Below are positions 1-10,754 of a stretch of DNA of 64,000 nucleotides, piece after piece. This DNA comes from Agarophyton chilense (taxonomy: Eukaryota; Rhodophyta; Florideophyceae; Gracilariales; Gracilariaceae): the NCBI GenBank assembly GCA_030374765.1, contig JARGXX010000070.1:1-64000 (forward strand). Reading direction: 5' to 3'. A model generated the notes under the pieces. The model was not told the DNA's origin. It searched no databases and saw nothing but the letters and a program-made list of their open reading frames with translations. Positions within the stretch are counted from its first letter, which is position 1, and each line of letters starts with the position of its first letter. The position numbers and the translations under genes were made by a program.

Positions 1-56
1 TTAAAAATCGCCCACAGGGATATGAAGAGGCTGGAGGGCGAAGATAAAAAAAGGAA

Positions 57-1445
57 ATGCTGCTGCTGACGTCATTGAAAGAGACTCTTCGTGGTCGAAC
101 AGGACAAGTGGGTGGCGAAGAAGGGAAGGGGGGTCGGAAAAGGTATGGAATTGAAGTGGATATGCGATTTATTGGAGTAGCCTGGAGAGTTTACGAGAAC
201 ATATTGCGTTCTGCAAAGGAGGAGACGAGTGAGTTGTGCTTCGGAAGGAGGGAACCGGAGCGAAACTGGTCCAACCGGGCAGAAGAAGTGAGGGCGGGGA
301 GGAATCAAATTATTCTGATTATAAATGAAAAGAAGATGGTGCCTTTAGATCCTATGGAGCTGGCAACAGGAAGAAAGTCGTGCTGGGACCGAAGGCCTAC
401 ACTCCGTCTTTTCAGGGGGAAGTGATGAGATGTTGTTGCATGTGGTGCGGATGGAGTTGGAGAATCCGATATAGAGAAATTTTGCGGGGATGGGGATGAA
501 GAAGCAGTGTGAAGAGGAGTTGAGGAGGGATACGTGTTTGAGGAGGCGGATGAAACAGGCTCTCAGTGATGCTGTGGGGGTGCGGAAAAGGAATGCGAGG
601 GATAGGTTGTTTTTGGGTCTGGGATATACTCTACTTGCTAGAAAACCTCTTAACGAGGATGATGAAGAACTGAATGTGTTGTATGAAGAGCAGAAGATGG
701 AGGCTCGGGAGAAGTTGTTCCCGAAAGCCGCGAATGGGGAGCCCGTCATATCTGCATGGAGGATGGACAAGATGGAGAACCTATGTTTTTCAGGGTACGA
801 TGTGAACTCGACAAAGTACGAGGATGAACCTGATGAATTGTGCTTCAAGAACGGATTGAGTGTGGAGGTGTTGAGAGAGTTTATGGGGTACGATGTGGAG
901 CAACCGTGGAAGGAAGGAGAGACACAGTATGTGGATGGAATTGTGATGCATCTGGCCCGCTTGGATGCGGGGATTGCATCTGTGGTAGAGGCGTTGGATG
1001 AGGAGATGGGTAGAGGAGGGAAGCGACAGATGCTGTTTTCGGAACTGTATGCGAAGCATCTGCCTGTGGCTGTGGAGGATATCTTACGGACAGCGAGAAG
1101 GAAGGTGGAAGAGAAGTACGGAGAGGAGCTTGTGAACCATGGTGTGAAGGATGAGGACCCGACTGAAGTGCTGGGAAATGAGGAACGTGAAGGGACCGTT
1201 GCGTTTGGATGCCTTCGAACCAGCTGGTCTATCTGGGTGTTCGCTACGAGGAGTTTTTGGAGGAGATGACTACTTTTCTAGGGTATGTATTTGATTGCTA
1301 CGTCGGATGTTGTATGCCTGAAGAACGCGAGTTTACGGAGTTGTTAGCGGAGGAGAAAGAAATATGGGAGGCGAAAGAGGAAGGGGAGGAGAGAGATGGG
1401 GAGGGGGTGGAAGGCGGAGGTGAACTAGATATTTTTGATGATTGA
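57..1445 (+). pseudogene. Transposon partner gene, copy 1 (3' part, frameshifted)
   Basis: Unrecognised protein encoded tail-to-tail with the transposase; the stop codons of the two genes are about 35 bp apart. The visible part has a central segment (57-425), a large alpha-helical, charged C-terminal domain (490-1269) and a strongly acidic tail ending in an I-F-D-D motif (1,445). A TAG lies just before 490, shared with copy 2, and the frame changes around 400-430. Compared with copy 2, copy 1 has lost one T near 1,206-1,208, which shifts the last 80 codons to another frame (1,209-1,445). By analogy with the two-gene layout of CACTA elements it could be a TnpA-like accessory protein; that is inference from position only. 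Confidence 0.6.
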
Positions 1446-1479
1446 TAACTTTAATATCAGAATATGGGTTTCATTTGCT

Positions 1480-4400
1480 TCAAGTTGATTCTTTTGTAGA
1501 GAAACAAGCTCTCGCTCGTGGGTCGCTGTAGAATCTGTTGATAGAGAAGCGATGTTCATGCCAGGGGAGGGGCGGGAAGAAAGGGCGTTCTGGGTAGTTC
1601 TGGCGGACAAGATGGACGAAACTGAGGATGGCGGAGAAGGGAACGAGACCGAACCAGGGTGCGACATAGGAGCCAGAGCGTTGGAATCTGTTTCCAGCGG
1701 GGGGGATATTGTGGTCCTGTTCATCGTCTGTTGCCAAACGGAGGGTGATGTACTTCAGGGTTTCATCCATGTGATCGAGGGGAGTTGTGAGTTCGAAGAA
1801 GCGGACGAAAGCGTATTCGCGTTCGTCAGGATTTTCATCTTTTTTGGTAAAGCAAAGAAGGGCGAGGAGCTTGCAGACCCAAACAGTGGGGAAGTTGCAG
1901 TTAGGTGGTGGAGTACCGGAGACGAGAATGTGAGAGAACTTTGGAAGTTTGGAAGGACCGAAGGTGGAGGTGGCAAATATGCGCTGTGTGACGGGGACTG
2001 GTGGTTCTCTGAAGCGGATGCAGTTGAATGTTTGGTCGACGTCTTGTAAGGCGGGGGTGAACCCGCTGGGGATGTAGGCGGAGTTGACCAGGGAGAAGGT
2101 AAGAAAGGAGAGAGACAGGGAAGAGGAAGAGAGTCCGATAGCTTCGAGGCAAAGATCGTGAAAGGGTGAAATGGCGTCGCGTGAGATTTGGGGGATGAAA
2201 GAAAGGGTGAAAGAGGTGAACCTGTTTGAGAGAGAGGCATTGGAGCAGTTTTGGTTTGCACGGAGGTACTTCTTTGCAGTGATGATGTCGCGGAAGAGCA
2301 CGGTGGTACCGTCGCGGACCAAGGAAAACCGTCGAGCATGACGGAAGGAGGAGTTTGAGGAGGAGGAAATGTGATGGGGAATGGCGGTTGAGTTTCGGAA
2401 GCATTCTGCGAGCTGGATTGCGTCGACTGTTTCTCTGTGAGCGGTTGAAGATCTTCGGGATATTCGTCGATAGTGGTTTTTGAAGAGGAGGTGTGCATGT
2501 TCGTAGATGCCGGCGTCAGTGAATTGAAGACCTCCGTATAGATCAATATCAGCAATGATGTGGTCCAGAAGGTGGAACTTCAGTGTTCTGAAGTGAGAAG
2601 CTTGGAAAGGGGCGAGGACGGAGACGCAGAGAGACTTGAAGTAATTGATGAGTTCCTGGAGGTTGTAAAGTCGTTGGTCTCTTCATTCTGAGGTGGTGTT
2701 GTTGTAGAGTGCGGCGGTGAAGAGGTCTGCGTATGCTGTAAAGATGGAGGTGATGGGAGCTGTGTCAACTTCACCGCAACAACGGTCGAAGAAGGCACCT
2801 ATGAAGGGTGAGACCATGTCGACAGCGCGGTAGTCTTTTGCCTCGAGCATGCATTTGATGCCGTCCAAGGTGTAGAACCCGTTTAGGTATATACCCTTTT
2901 CGGGTGTGGAAAATTCGATGTGCAGTCCGTGTGCGGAGAAGTTGGCTTCGATATTTGCGAGGATGTTGTTTGCGTGGGTCAGGAGGGAGCTTCGGATGGA
3001 TTTAAAGGATTCCGAGGAGCCGTTGGAGGACGCGAGAGTAGTGAAGAGGCTGTTGGACTTCAAGCGTTCGATGGTTGCCAGTTTGACGAGCTTGGAGATA
3101 CCCAGATGGAAATTGTCAAGGGGTTCGAAGGAGAAGATAGAGTAAGGCCTGAGGAGTGGGGATATATTAAGAAGAGGGTATGTTTCGAAGAAGGAGTGGT
3201 ACGCGGAGAGGGAGTTTGTGCGGAGGAGAGATGCTGCTTGGTCTCTGAGAGTTCTTGCTACGCGCGGTCGGCGAAGTTGTTCGACGTCGTTGGCATCCTT
3301 GAGAAGGGCGTCGTGTACGGATCTGGTGTGACGAGTGTGGGAAATATTTCAAGGGGATACGGAAGTGAGGTGGAGGTTGAGGTCGGAGCGAGGTGATAGG
3401 TATCTGTGGCACGGCTTGGATGGGTTTGTGCCGTGTAGGATGGCGAGGATGTCTTTTGCTTCTGGGATGTCTGCAGCATAGTTTGCGATGACTAAGTGGC
3501 ACTGTCTAATGACCTGGTCTTCATCACGGAAAGGGAAACCCTTGAGGGCGACTGCAGCGAGGGGTTCGAGGATGGTTTGTAGAGATTCTTGGATGAGTTT
3601 CATTCGGGTTGTGCGGCTGAGGGCTGAAGAAAGAAGGTGGCCTTCGATGCATTCCTCGTCGGATGGAGAGGAAAACGCTTCGAACGAGGTGGGAAAGTAG
3701 CCAAGGAGGGTGTAGTTGCGGGAGATGCAATGGCGGCGGAAGGAGTCTGAAAAGTTGAGGAGGGTGATGTGAAGGGGGTAGGAGGTGATAGAGGAGCTTT
3801 TCAGGGAGGTGGAAGACTTGTCCGAGTAGAGATGGATGAAGCCGATGAAAGATTTTATGCCAGAGATGTCCGCGTTGTGCCAAATAACATCTGGGTCTTG
3901 AGAGCAGAGGTTGAGGTGTTTGAGGTCCGGATAAACACAACTGCCGAGTTTTGAAGCCATGGGATGAGTGAGTGCAGGAGAACCATCTGAAGAACACTGT
4001 CTGATAGGGTGAAAGAAGGTGTTAGCGCGAGTGGCGTAGCGAAGTGGCTAGAGAAGGGCATCGACGGGGTTTTTGAGGTAGAGAGTTGCGGTGATGTTTG
4101 AGGGATTGTGACGAACGGTTGTGAATTTGAAGCCGATGGAGCCGACAGTTTCCTCGAACAGTTTGGAATGAAGTTGAAGGCAGTGGGAGACGGAGGTAAC
4201 CTGTTGAATAAGTGTTTGGGAGTAGTTGGGGCCTTTGAGGAGGGTAATGAGTTCGTCGGCTTTGCGTTTGCCGAGCTTGGTGGCGATGAAGGAGATGTAG
4301 GAGACGATTGGATGGAGCTTCACGACTGGGCGAGGGCTGGGAGAATGGCAACGAAAAGAAGCGTTGAGAAGGTGGGCGGCGTCTGTGGAGCGTATGGCCA

Positions 4401-4662
4401 GACCGAGCTGGCTCGAATGGTAGTCGTCCTGTTCTATCAGCGGAAAGATGTTGGAAAAGCGTTGGAGATGCCAACGGAGCGGGTTTCTGCAGTCTGGACG
4501 CGTGGGCGCTTCGTGCGTGGTGGGAATTGAGTTCCATCTTTTGGGGGTGGTGGCGAGGAAGGCGTTGCAGGTGGTGCGGTAGCGACACCGGCGCTGGTGT
4601 TGGACAAGGGAGGTATGACCTTTTGTCTGGAAGGTGCACCTTGGGAAGCGAGAAGGCTGCAT
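1480..4662 (-). pseudogene. Plavaka/KDZ-like DDE transposase, copy 1
   Basis: One minus-strand frame runs about 1,060 codons, broken only by TAG at 4,048-4,050 and TGA at 3,349-3,351 and 2,683-2,685. Near the N-terminus is a zinc-finger-like motif (C9, H22, C26) with Phe6 where a first Cys is expected. Around residue 281 is a Y-S-D-K motif followed by a beta-rich stretch and L-L-G-Y-F-P. Near residue 398 is Y-A-A-D-I-P-E-A-K, then E-P-L-D-N-F-H-L-G and, further on, a helix with G-I-Y-E-H-A-H-L-L-F-K. This order matches the first Asp, A-D-Y-P-E, D-x-x-H and late Glu of Plavaka-type transposases as I know them. Copy 1 keeps the longer C-terminus to 1,480. Inactive unless the stops lie in introns; an AG after a CTAAC and Y-tract does follow the TAG. 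Confidence 0.65.
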
Positions 4663-4740
4663 GGTGTGGGGGGTGCCTGCGCGCGATCTCAGAAAGTAAA
4701 TCGGGGAGGTGAAAAAGACGTAGGACGAGGAGAGAGGGGG

Positions 4741-4752
4741 ATACTATATACA
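4741..4752 (-). promoter_or_regulatory. TATA-like box upstream of transposase, copy 1
   Basis: On the minus strand the sequence reads CTGTATATAGTAT about 80 bp upstream of the transposase ATG at 4,662. It is conserved in copy 2 (55,006-55,017). A second AT-rich run (GAGTATAAACTT on the plus strand) lies about 50 bp further upstream. Confidence 0.4.
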
Positions 4753-5377
4753 GGCTGGAAGTGAGGAAGATGCACGACGAGGACGGTGGGGAGAGTATAA
4801 ACTTATCTGGCGTACCCACCAAAGTCAAGTGATGCGCCAGAGACACCCACAAGTCGTGTGGCAAGACAGAAACGGCGCATATGTGGCTTGGAAAGTGGGT
4901 TGGAATGAAAATATTCAAAGTTGTATATTTTTGAGCGGCGGCGTGTACTTGTCTTGATTGTGAGTATTGGCCGGATGAGCTGTTGTGGGATCTTGAGATC
5001 CTGTGATATGATGTCTTCTGGACCTTGTGGACCTTCCGCGTTTTCTAGGTGCGTGAGAAGTGGTATTGCGCGTGCGTTTCACCAGTGCTGACTCTGTTTC
5101 TATTTGTGCGCGAGCGGGCGGAGCACGACCAGGGCGTTTAGTGATGGGGTGCGGTGTGGGTAGTGACGGGTTGACCAGCTTGCGATTGAGAAGTACGTCT
5201 TCTATGTTGATCTGGGGCCTTGAAACTGTTTGTGGTCATGCGCAAGCAAGCGAAGAGCGAGGGGAGCGATGGGTGATGCAGCGTGGGGTGGAGGGTAGGC
5301 GGGTGAGTGGGTTGCGATTTGGAGGTACGCGGCGCGCTACGTTGACCTGGTGTGTTTGTTCTCCTTCTTGTTGCTAA

Positions 5378-6402
5378 CATGGGAAACCTATTTCAGCGGC
5401 CCTCATGATGATGAACAGGTGAGTTTGCTACGTTTTCTGCCCTGAAATCTGGACGGAGACCTGACATATTTTTGACTGTGGCTGCGAAGCGACATAAAAT
5501 TGGAATGGGCGGGCAGGATTCGTTGAGTTAAAGGTGAGTCGGAGTGCTACTGGTGTCTCTTAGAGATTTAGGAAGGATATCTGACATGTTCTTGTTTGCT
5601 GCTGCGAAGTGACGGAGAGGAAAGAGTGTGTGGGGAGGGGAACCTCCTTGAAGGAAGTGAATCAAGCAAGCGGCTTAGGAGGTGAGTTCGTCGCTGAGGA
5701 AATTTCTTTCTGTTTTTGACGGAGATCTGACTTGTATTTTTTATTGTTACGAAAGTGCCGGCGACGTTGTATGAAGAGGGAAGGATGGAATAGCGGGTAA
5801 GTGCGAGTGCTACTTGTGTCTGGTATTGTTTTTGGAATGAGTTCTGACATGTTATTTTTTGCTGCTGCGAAGCGACAGAAAGGAGCGATTGGGTGAGGAG
5901 GGAGATATTCTAGAAGGACTGGGCCGAGCAAGTTTCTTAGGAAGTGAGTGCGTCATTGAAGTAATGTGGTTTCGATTTTTGGTGGAAGTCTGACTTATAT
6001 TTCTTTCTTGTTACGACAATGGTTGATCGGGAAATGGTGGCATCAAAGGTAAGTGCGAGCTTCCATCGTATCTTATATGCGTTAGGGAAGGAGATCTGAC
6101 ATGCCGTAGGGGAAGGAGATCTGACTTGTCGTTGTTTGCTGCTGCAAGAGAACAGGGGGGCAAGGTTGGACAAGAGATGGGATAAGTGGTCGCTATAGAG
6201 GTGAGTGGCGTGCTGATGTGGTTTGGGTTTGTGTTGTGACGGAGATCTGACTTTTGTCTATTTATTGATGCGAATGAAGAAAGTGGAGGCAAGACGAGGA
6301 GCACATTTTTGACAGAGGTAAGTTTGTTTATATGGAATTTGCTTGCATGAAGAGAGGAATTGGGCTCTAACTTTTGTGATTTTGTGATGTCTATCTACTT
6401 AG
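5378..6402 (+). repeat. Array of about eight short spliceosomal introns separated by micro-exons, copy 1
   Basis: On the plus strand, donors GTGAGT/GTAAGT occur at 5,419, 5,534, 5,682, 5,797, 5,944, 6,049, 6,201 and 6,318. Each is followed 40-65 bp later by a branch-point-like CTGAC or CTAAC (5,461, 5,581, 5,727, 5,844, 5,990, 6,096/6,121, 6,247, 6,366), a T-rich tract and AG, often in GCTGCGAAG. An upstream acceptor (CTAAC then TTTCAG at 5,391-5,396) opens the array. Introns would be about 70-100 nt and exons about 20-75 nt. Two intron types alternate, giving a higher-order repeat of about 260 bp present three times. The micro-exons contain stops in the frame I tried, so a non-coding transcript or leader is more likely than a protein. 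Copy 2 is at 55,660-56,666. Confidence 0.6.
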
Positions 6403-7011
6403 GTAGGAATTGGGGATTGATGAAGGGTGAACTGGTGTACTGCTTGGATGGTTCTCGGAGAATGGAGGGTTCTTCGCGTCGCGCGAAGCACGACGCGAAT
6501 TGAAGCGCAACGATCGGGGGACGTGATGCAAAGCGGGTCACCGCATGCGAATTGGGAAGATCTCATTTCACGTGCAACGGGGACCCGTTTCGGGTCTCAG
6601 TTGCAGGATCGCCATATTATGCACTGGCCATTAGGGTCATTAGAGGAAATTAAATTGAATGTGCAGGGCATTTGAACGGCTCATACTAGCTACGATACCT
6701 GCGCGAAATGAATGATCATGCGCTAGATAGCGTTCAGTATTCCTTTCATTGTCGATAGAATTCATGGTCTAGGATTAATGAGTATCGAAAGATATCTCCC
6801 AAGTTCTCTTCCATTCTTCCTAGTGTGCCGGTGTAAGTACAGATGATTGCTAGTTTTCCACATTCTCCCCAACATTCACTTGGGCTAGTATTTTTGCGCT
6901 AGATATTCTGGCATCAAAAATCTGCGAATCTATGAATGCTAACCATAGACATTCTAGCACACCCAAACTAGAAATCTAGAACCCAATACTAGCTTTCCGA
7001 AAACACAGACG
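6403..7011. repeat. Right subterminal region and terminal inverted repeat, copy 1
   Basis: Non-coding. The last 29 bp (6,983-7,011) are the terminal inverted repeat, ending ACACAGACG. Inward of it, CTAG-centred motifs recur (TCTAG, ACTAGC, GCTAG, CTAGTTT), like the subterminal transposase-binding repeats of CACTA-type elements. The boundary is set where gypsy B integrase coding resumes on the minus strand. Confidence 0.65.
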
Positions 7012-10000
7012 GAATACATAACCGTCGGGGGAGAGACGTGGCGGCGAGCGAGGGGCTTTGGTATCAAAGTCACGCTTGTAAACGGCCTGGGCTCGGCCCG
7101 TTGAACGCCGTGCGGCGGGAACGAGCTTCTTGAGCCTAGTTTTCCACGCTTCGCGGTAAGCAGTCGGTGACGGAAAGGTATCCAGTGTGGGCTGTGGTTC
7201 CAGCGCCACGGGCGGTGGGGTACGGGACAGTACCAGCTCGAAGGGCGATAATCCAGTTGTCATGTGACCCTGCGTATTGTACACAAAGGTGAGTGCATCA
7301 CTGAACGAGTCCCAATCTTTGGGGTGGTCTGCAAAGTATGAACGGAGTGTCGCAAGTAAATGTTCGGTTGACCGTTCGGCCTCCCCATTAGTTTGGGGGT
7401 GGTAAGTGGTCGTGAACAGGTTCTTAATGTCCAAGATGCGACACACATCCTCGAAGAAACGAGAGGCGAACTGTCTCCCGTTATCGGAGAGGAGGTTGAC
7501 CGGTGGACCGTAGACGAAGACCCAGTGTAGGACGAAGGCTTGAGCCATGCTCATAGCGGAGATCTTCCGTAACGGTACGGTCCGGATCAGCTTGGAGAAG
7601 CGATCCGTAATTACGAGTAAGAACTTGTAATTCCGCTTAGTGGTAAGGAAGGGACCGAGTATATCGATGTCCACAAACTCCAATGCAGCGCGAGCTGGAA
7701 ACAGCTTCAACTTCGTCGCATGACGGCGGAGTTTGACACGGTTCCGAGCGCAATCGGTACAAAACCGCACCGTTGCGTATCAGTCCACTGCCACGGCAGG
7801 CCAGTAGGAGTTACGGCGTAAGGTGACGTAAAGTTTCCGTCCCCCGACGTGGCCACTCAGTTTGGAGTAGGGCGACAACCGCAATTCTCTCGACTGGAGG
7901 TTATGGGGTACCACGATTTGTGGGTGCGAGCCGACGGTCCGTACAAGGTATCCGGCGTCAGTCACCTGAAAGGGGAGAGTACCTCCTCCATTGAGTTGAG
8001 CGCGGACCTTGGCGCAGAACGGGTCAGCGAATTGCTCCCGTACCATCTCCTCTAGAGTAATAGGCCCGAAGTTCCCTGGTAAAGGTTTCTCGGAATCTTC
8101 CGAGAGAAGAAATTCGCCCAATTCGGAACCAAAATATAAAGAGTGTGTGTCTCGTTCCCCGTCCTCGATGCTAGCGTCGTCGCCATTCACTGCAAAGAAC
8201 GGTATTTCATTGTCTTTGACGGGTAGTACTTCGCCAGTAGTGACCAGGCGGGAGAGAGCATCGGCTTGGGTGTTGCACGATCCTTTTCGGTACTGCACGT
8301 CAAAGTCAAATTCCGCTAGACGGAGACGCCAAAGCATCAAGGGCCCTGAAGGGTCCGAGATGGAGAGTAGCCATCGAAGTGATGCGTGGTCCGTAAAAAA
8401 GGTGAAATGATTACCGATGAGCTAGGCGCGCAACGTTTGTAATGCCCACACTACTGCAAGGAATTCCTTCTCCGAGACGGAGTAATTTTTCTCGTGGACG
8501 TTGAGCAATCGGGACCAGTACCCTACGGAGCGTCTTTCCCCATTGGGTGCAGTTTGAAAGAGTGCACAACCTACTTGGTAGTCGCTGGCGTCCGTATCTA
8601 CGGTGAAGGGCCTTCCAGGCTTGGGAAACGAGAGGATCGAGGCGGAGACGACAGAATCCTTAAGAGAGTTGAAAGATTCCGTTTGAAAGGGGGTGAAGGG
8701 GTCCAGTTTTGGTGGTTGGCCTTTCCACAAAAGCGCCTTTAACGGTGCAGCCTTGTCCGCAAAGTGCGGGATGAATCGTCGGTAGACGTTTGCGAGTCCC
8801 AGAAAGGAACGAAGCTCGGTTTGCGTCGACGGTTCTTTAGCCTCTTTGAGTGACTTAACACGAGTCTCCTCGATTGTGACACGTCCTGGACGGATAACAT
8901 GGCCGAGATACTTCACAGTGTCCGTGAAGAAGTCACATTTCTTCAACTTAAGAGTGACACTCGCATCTCGAAGCGTGGTCATGATATCCCTCACATGAGT
9001 GAGATGTTTGTCCAGATTATCTGAGAAGACGATTATGTCATCCAGGTAGACCAGACAGGTACGCCATTTGAAGCGGTCCAATAGGATGTCGATGGCTCGC
9101 TGGAAAGTAGCGGGGGCGTTGGTACGACCAAAAGGCATCCGTTTGAAACGGTAGAGACCGGAGTGACACGCGAAAGCGGTTTTATCCTGGTCTTGCTTCC
9201 TTACCGGAACTTGCCAGTATCCCCAATTGGCTTCCAGGGTTGTAAAGACGGGGGCGGTGCCCAACGAGTCAATGTACTCGTCCATTCTTGGGATTGGATA
9301 CACGTCCTTGACGGTGACGGCATTCAACCGACGGTATTCGACGCAAAACCTCCAAGAACCATCCTGCTTTGGAGCCAGTACTACTGGGGAAGCCCAAGGC
9401 GACTGAGCCGGTTCAATGATTCCTGCTCGAAGCATTTTATCCACTTGTACCTTTTCCTCCACGCGTGCGGCGGGTCCAGCACGGTATGGGTGCTGAGAGA
9501 TGGGTCGTGTGTCCGGTAGCAAATCAATCCGGTGTTCCGTAGTGGAAATCTCACCAAGGGAGCCGTCCCACATAGTGGTGAATTCCCTCAAAAGTTCTCG
9601 CAATCGATGGCGGTATGACTTTGGGACGTGGCTGAGATCCAAGTCCTCGAGCTCTTGGACTGGATCGGGGCGGTCACCACTCGTTGAAACGGGCTGCGTC
9701 CCTGATTTTAAAGGTTGAGCCCCGGGTACCGGCGATTGAACGGGTTCCGGCGATGAAACGGGTTCCGGGCTTTCCCCCTCCTTGGAGTGAACGAGTCCGA
9801 GAACGTCAGCTGCGGTCAGCTTTATCGGCACCATAGCGATGGGGTGCGGCATGACGGACCCTATCACTTGGTTCTTCACCAGATACTGGGGTACAGTCCC
9901 TAGCTTGGCGATCAGCACGTGAAACGGTTGGTTTGGCTCCACATGGACGATTCCATTCGGAATTGCGAGGCTGTGCCTGTCATACAGTGACGACAATGGT

Positions 10001-10752
10001 TGTAAGACCCGGAGTCCGTGTTGACGGGAGGTTTCTTTCACCATCATTTGGGACTCAGGCGGGACGCACAACGACGCTGCGACGCGGAGCTTATTAGATT
10101 CACGGTTACCCGGTCCAGGTTCCTGTGCTGCCGGTAGCGGGACATGCTTCTTCGTGGCACGCCTAAGCGGACGACGAACGATCGGAGTGGACGATCCATC
10201 CTCCATCTCGACACGCAGTTGGCGGGGGAAGATCGCTTCGACGAAGCGGTCGCAAAATTCGCAACCCAAGATGACTGGAGCGGCTAGTTTCCGACATACG
10301 ACGAAGTCGAGTTTCACCACGCGAGCGCCAACGCGGACTACCAGTTCTATGAACCCCACCGTATCCAACGGTTTGTTGTTCGCGTCAGCGACCTCTGGGA
10401 CGTGGTCGCGGTGGATCCTAGACTGTAAAGCAGGCGGTAACACTTCCCCCACGACAAAGTTCGGACCGGCACCGGTGTCCAAGACGGTAAGGTGTCGCAC
10501 CATAAACTGGGGTGAAAGGCCAACGTCAGCATAGACCTTTTAGTTTCTCTTGGCCATCACCAGAACTCTATCCGGGAACCGGTTATGGGAAACACGTTTC
10601 CACGGACGACGCAGAACACTAAAGTGTTCCGAGTTCACGTCATTGACGGCCTCTTTCCTTGAAAGGATTTTGACCGGGGAGCGAGGCTTGGACGCCTCGG
10701 GCGCCGTCGACCTCGACTCTGAGGGCGCCACTCCTTGAGAGGATACTCCCAC
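7012..10752 (-). pseudogene. pol: Gypsy B pol (protease-RT-RNase H-integrase), copy 1, broken
   Basis: Order on the minus strand: protease with L-D-T-G-A at about 10,480, reverse transcriptase with V-Y-L-D-D-I-I-V-F-S near 9,030, RNase H with T-D-A-S-D-Y near 8,590, an HHCC zinc-binding region, then integrase with D-I-D, S-D-N-G-R-Q-F and H-P-Q-T-N-G-E-A-E. Breaks: TAA at 10,540-10,542 (copy 2 has Tyr), TAG at 8,422-8,424 inside RNase H and TGA at 7,780-7,782 replacing a Cys of the zinc motif (both shared with copy 2), and local frame damage just after the integrase Glu near 7,360. RT motif 1 has T-L-E-A-N where T-L-D is usual. Pol is read in the -1 frame relative to gag. Inactive. Confidence 0.85.
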
Positions 10753-10754
10753 AT

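Larger units (their letters stand above)
1..7011. mobile_element. Plavaka/KDZ-like DNA transposon, copy 1 (right part only)
   Basis: This is the right-hand 7 kb of the large transposon, cut by the window start. It contains the 3' part of the plus-strand partner gene, the whole minus-strand transposase pseudogene, the intron array and the terminal inverted repeat ending at 7,011. It abuts the pol of gypsy B at a GA dinucleotide (7,012-7,013), as copy 2 does at 57,276. The left part of this copy lies outside the window, so its cargo is unknown. Confidence 0.8.

Noticed and set aside
1480-4662. Stop-codon reassignment explaining the in-frame stops
   Set aside because: All three stop codons occur in-frame in different genes, while clear genes (MLH1 C-terminus, Uma2, chromodomain) end in normal stops.
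5411-5470. Possible box C/D snoRNA (ATGATGA followed by CTGA)
   Set aside because: The spacing and missing terminal stem are unconvincing, and the same bases are explained by exon-intron signals.
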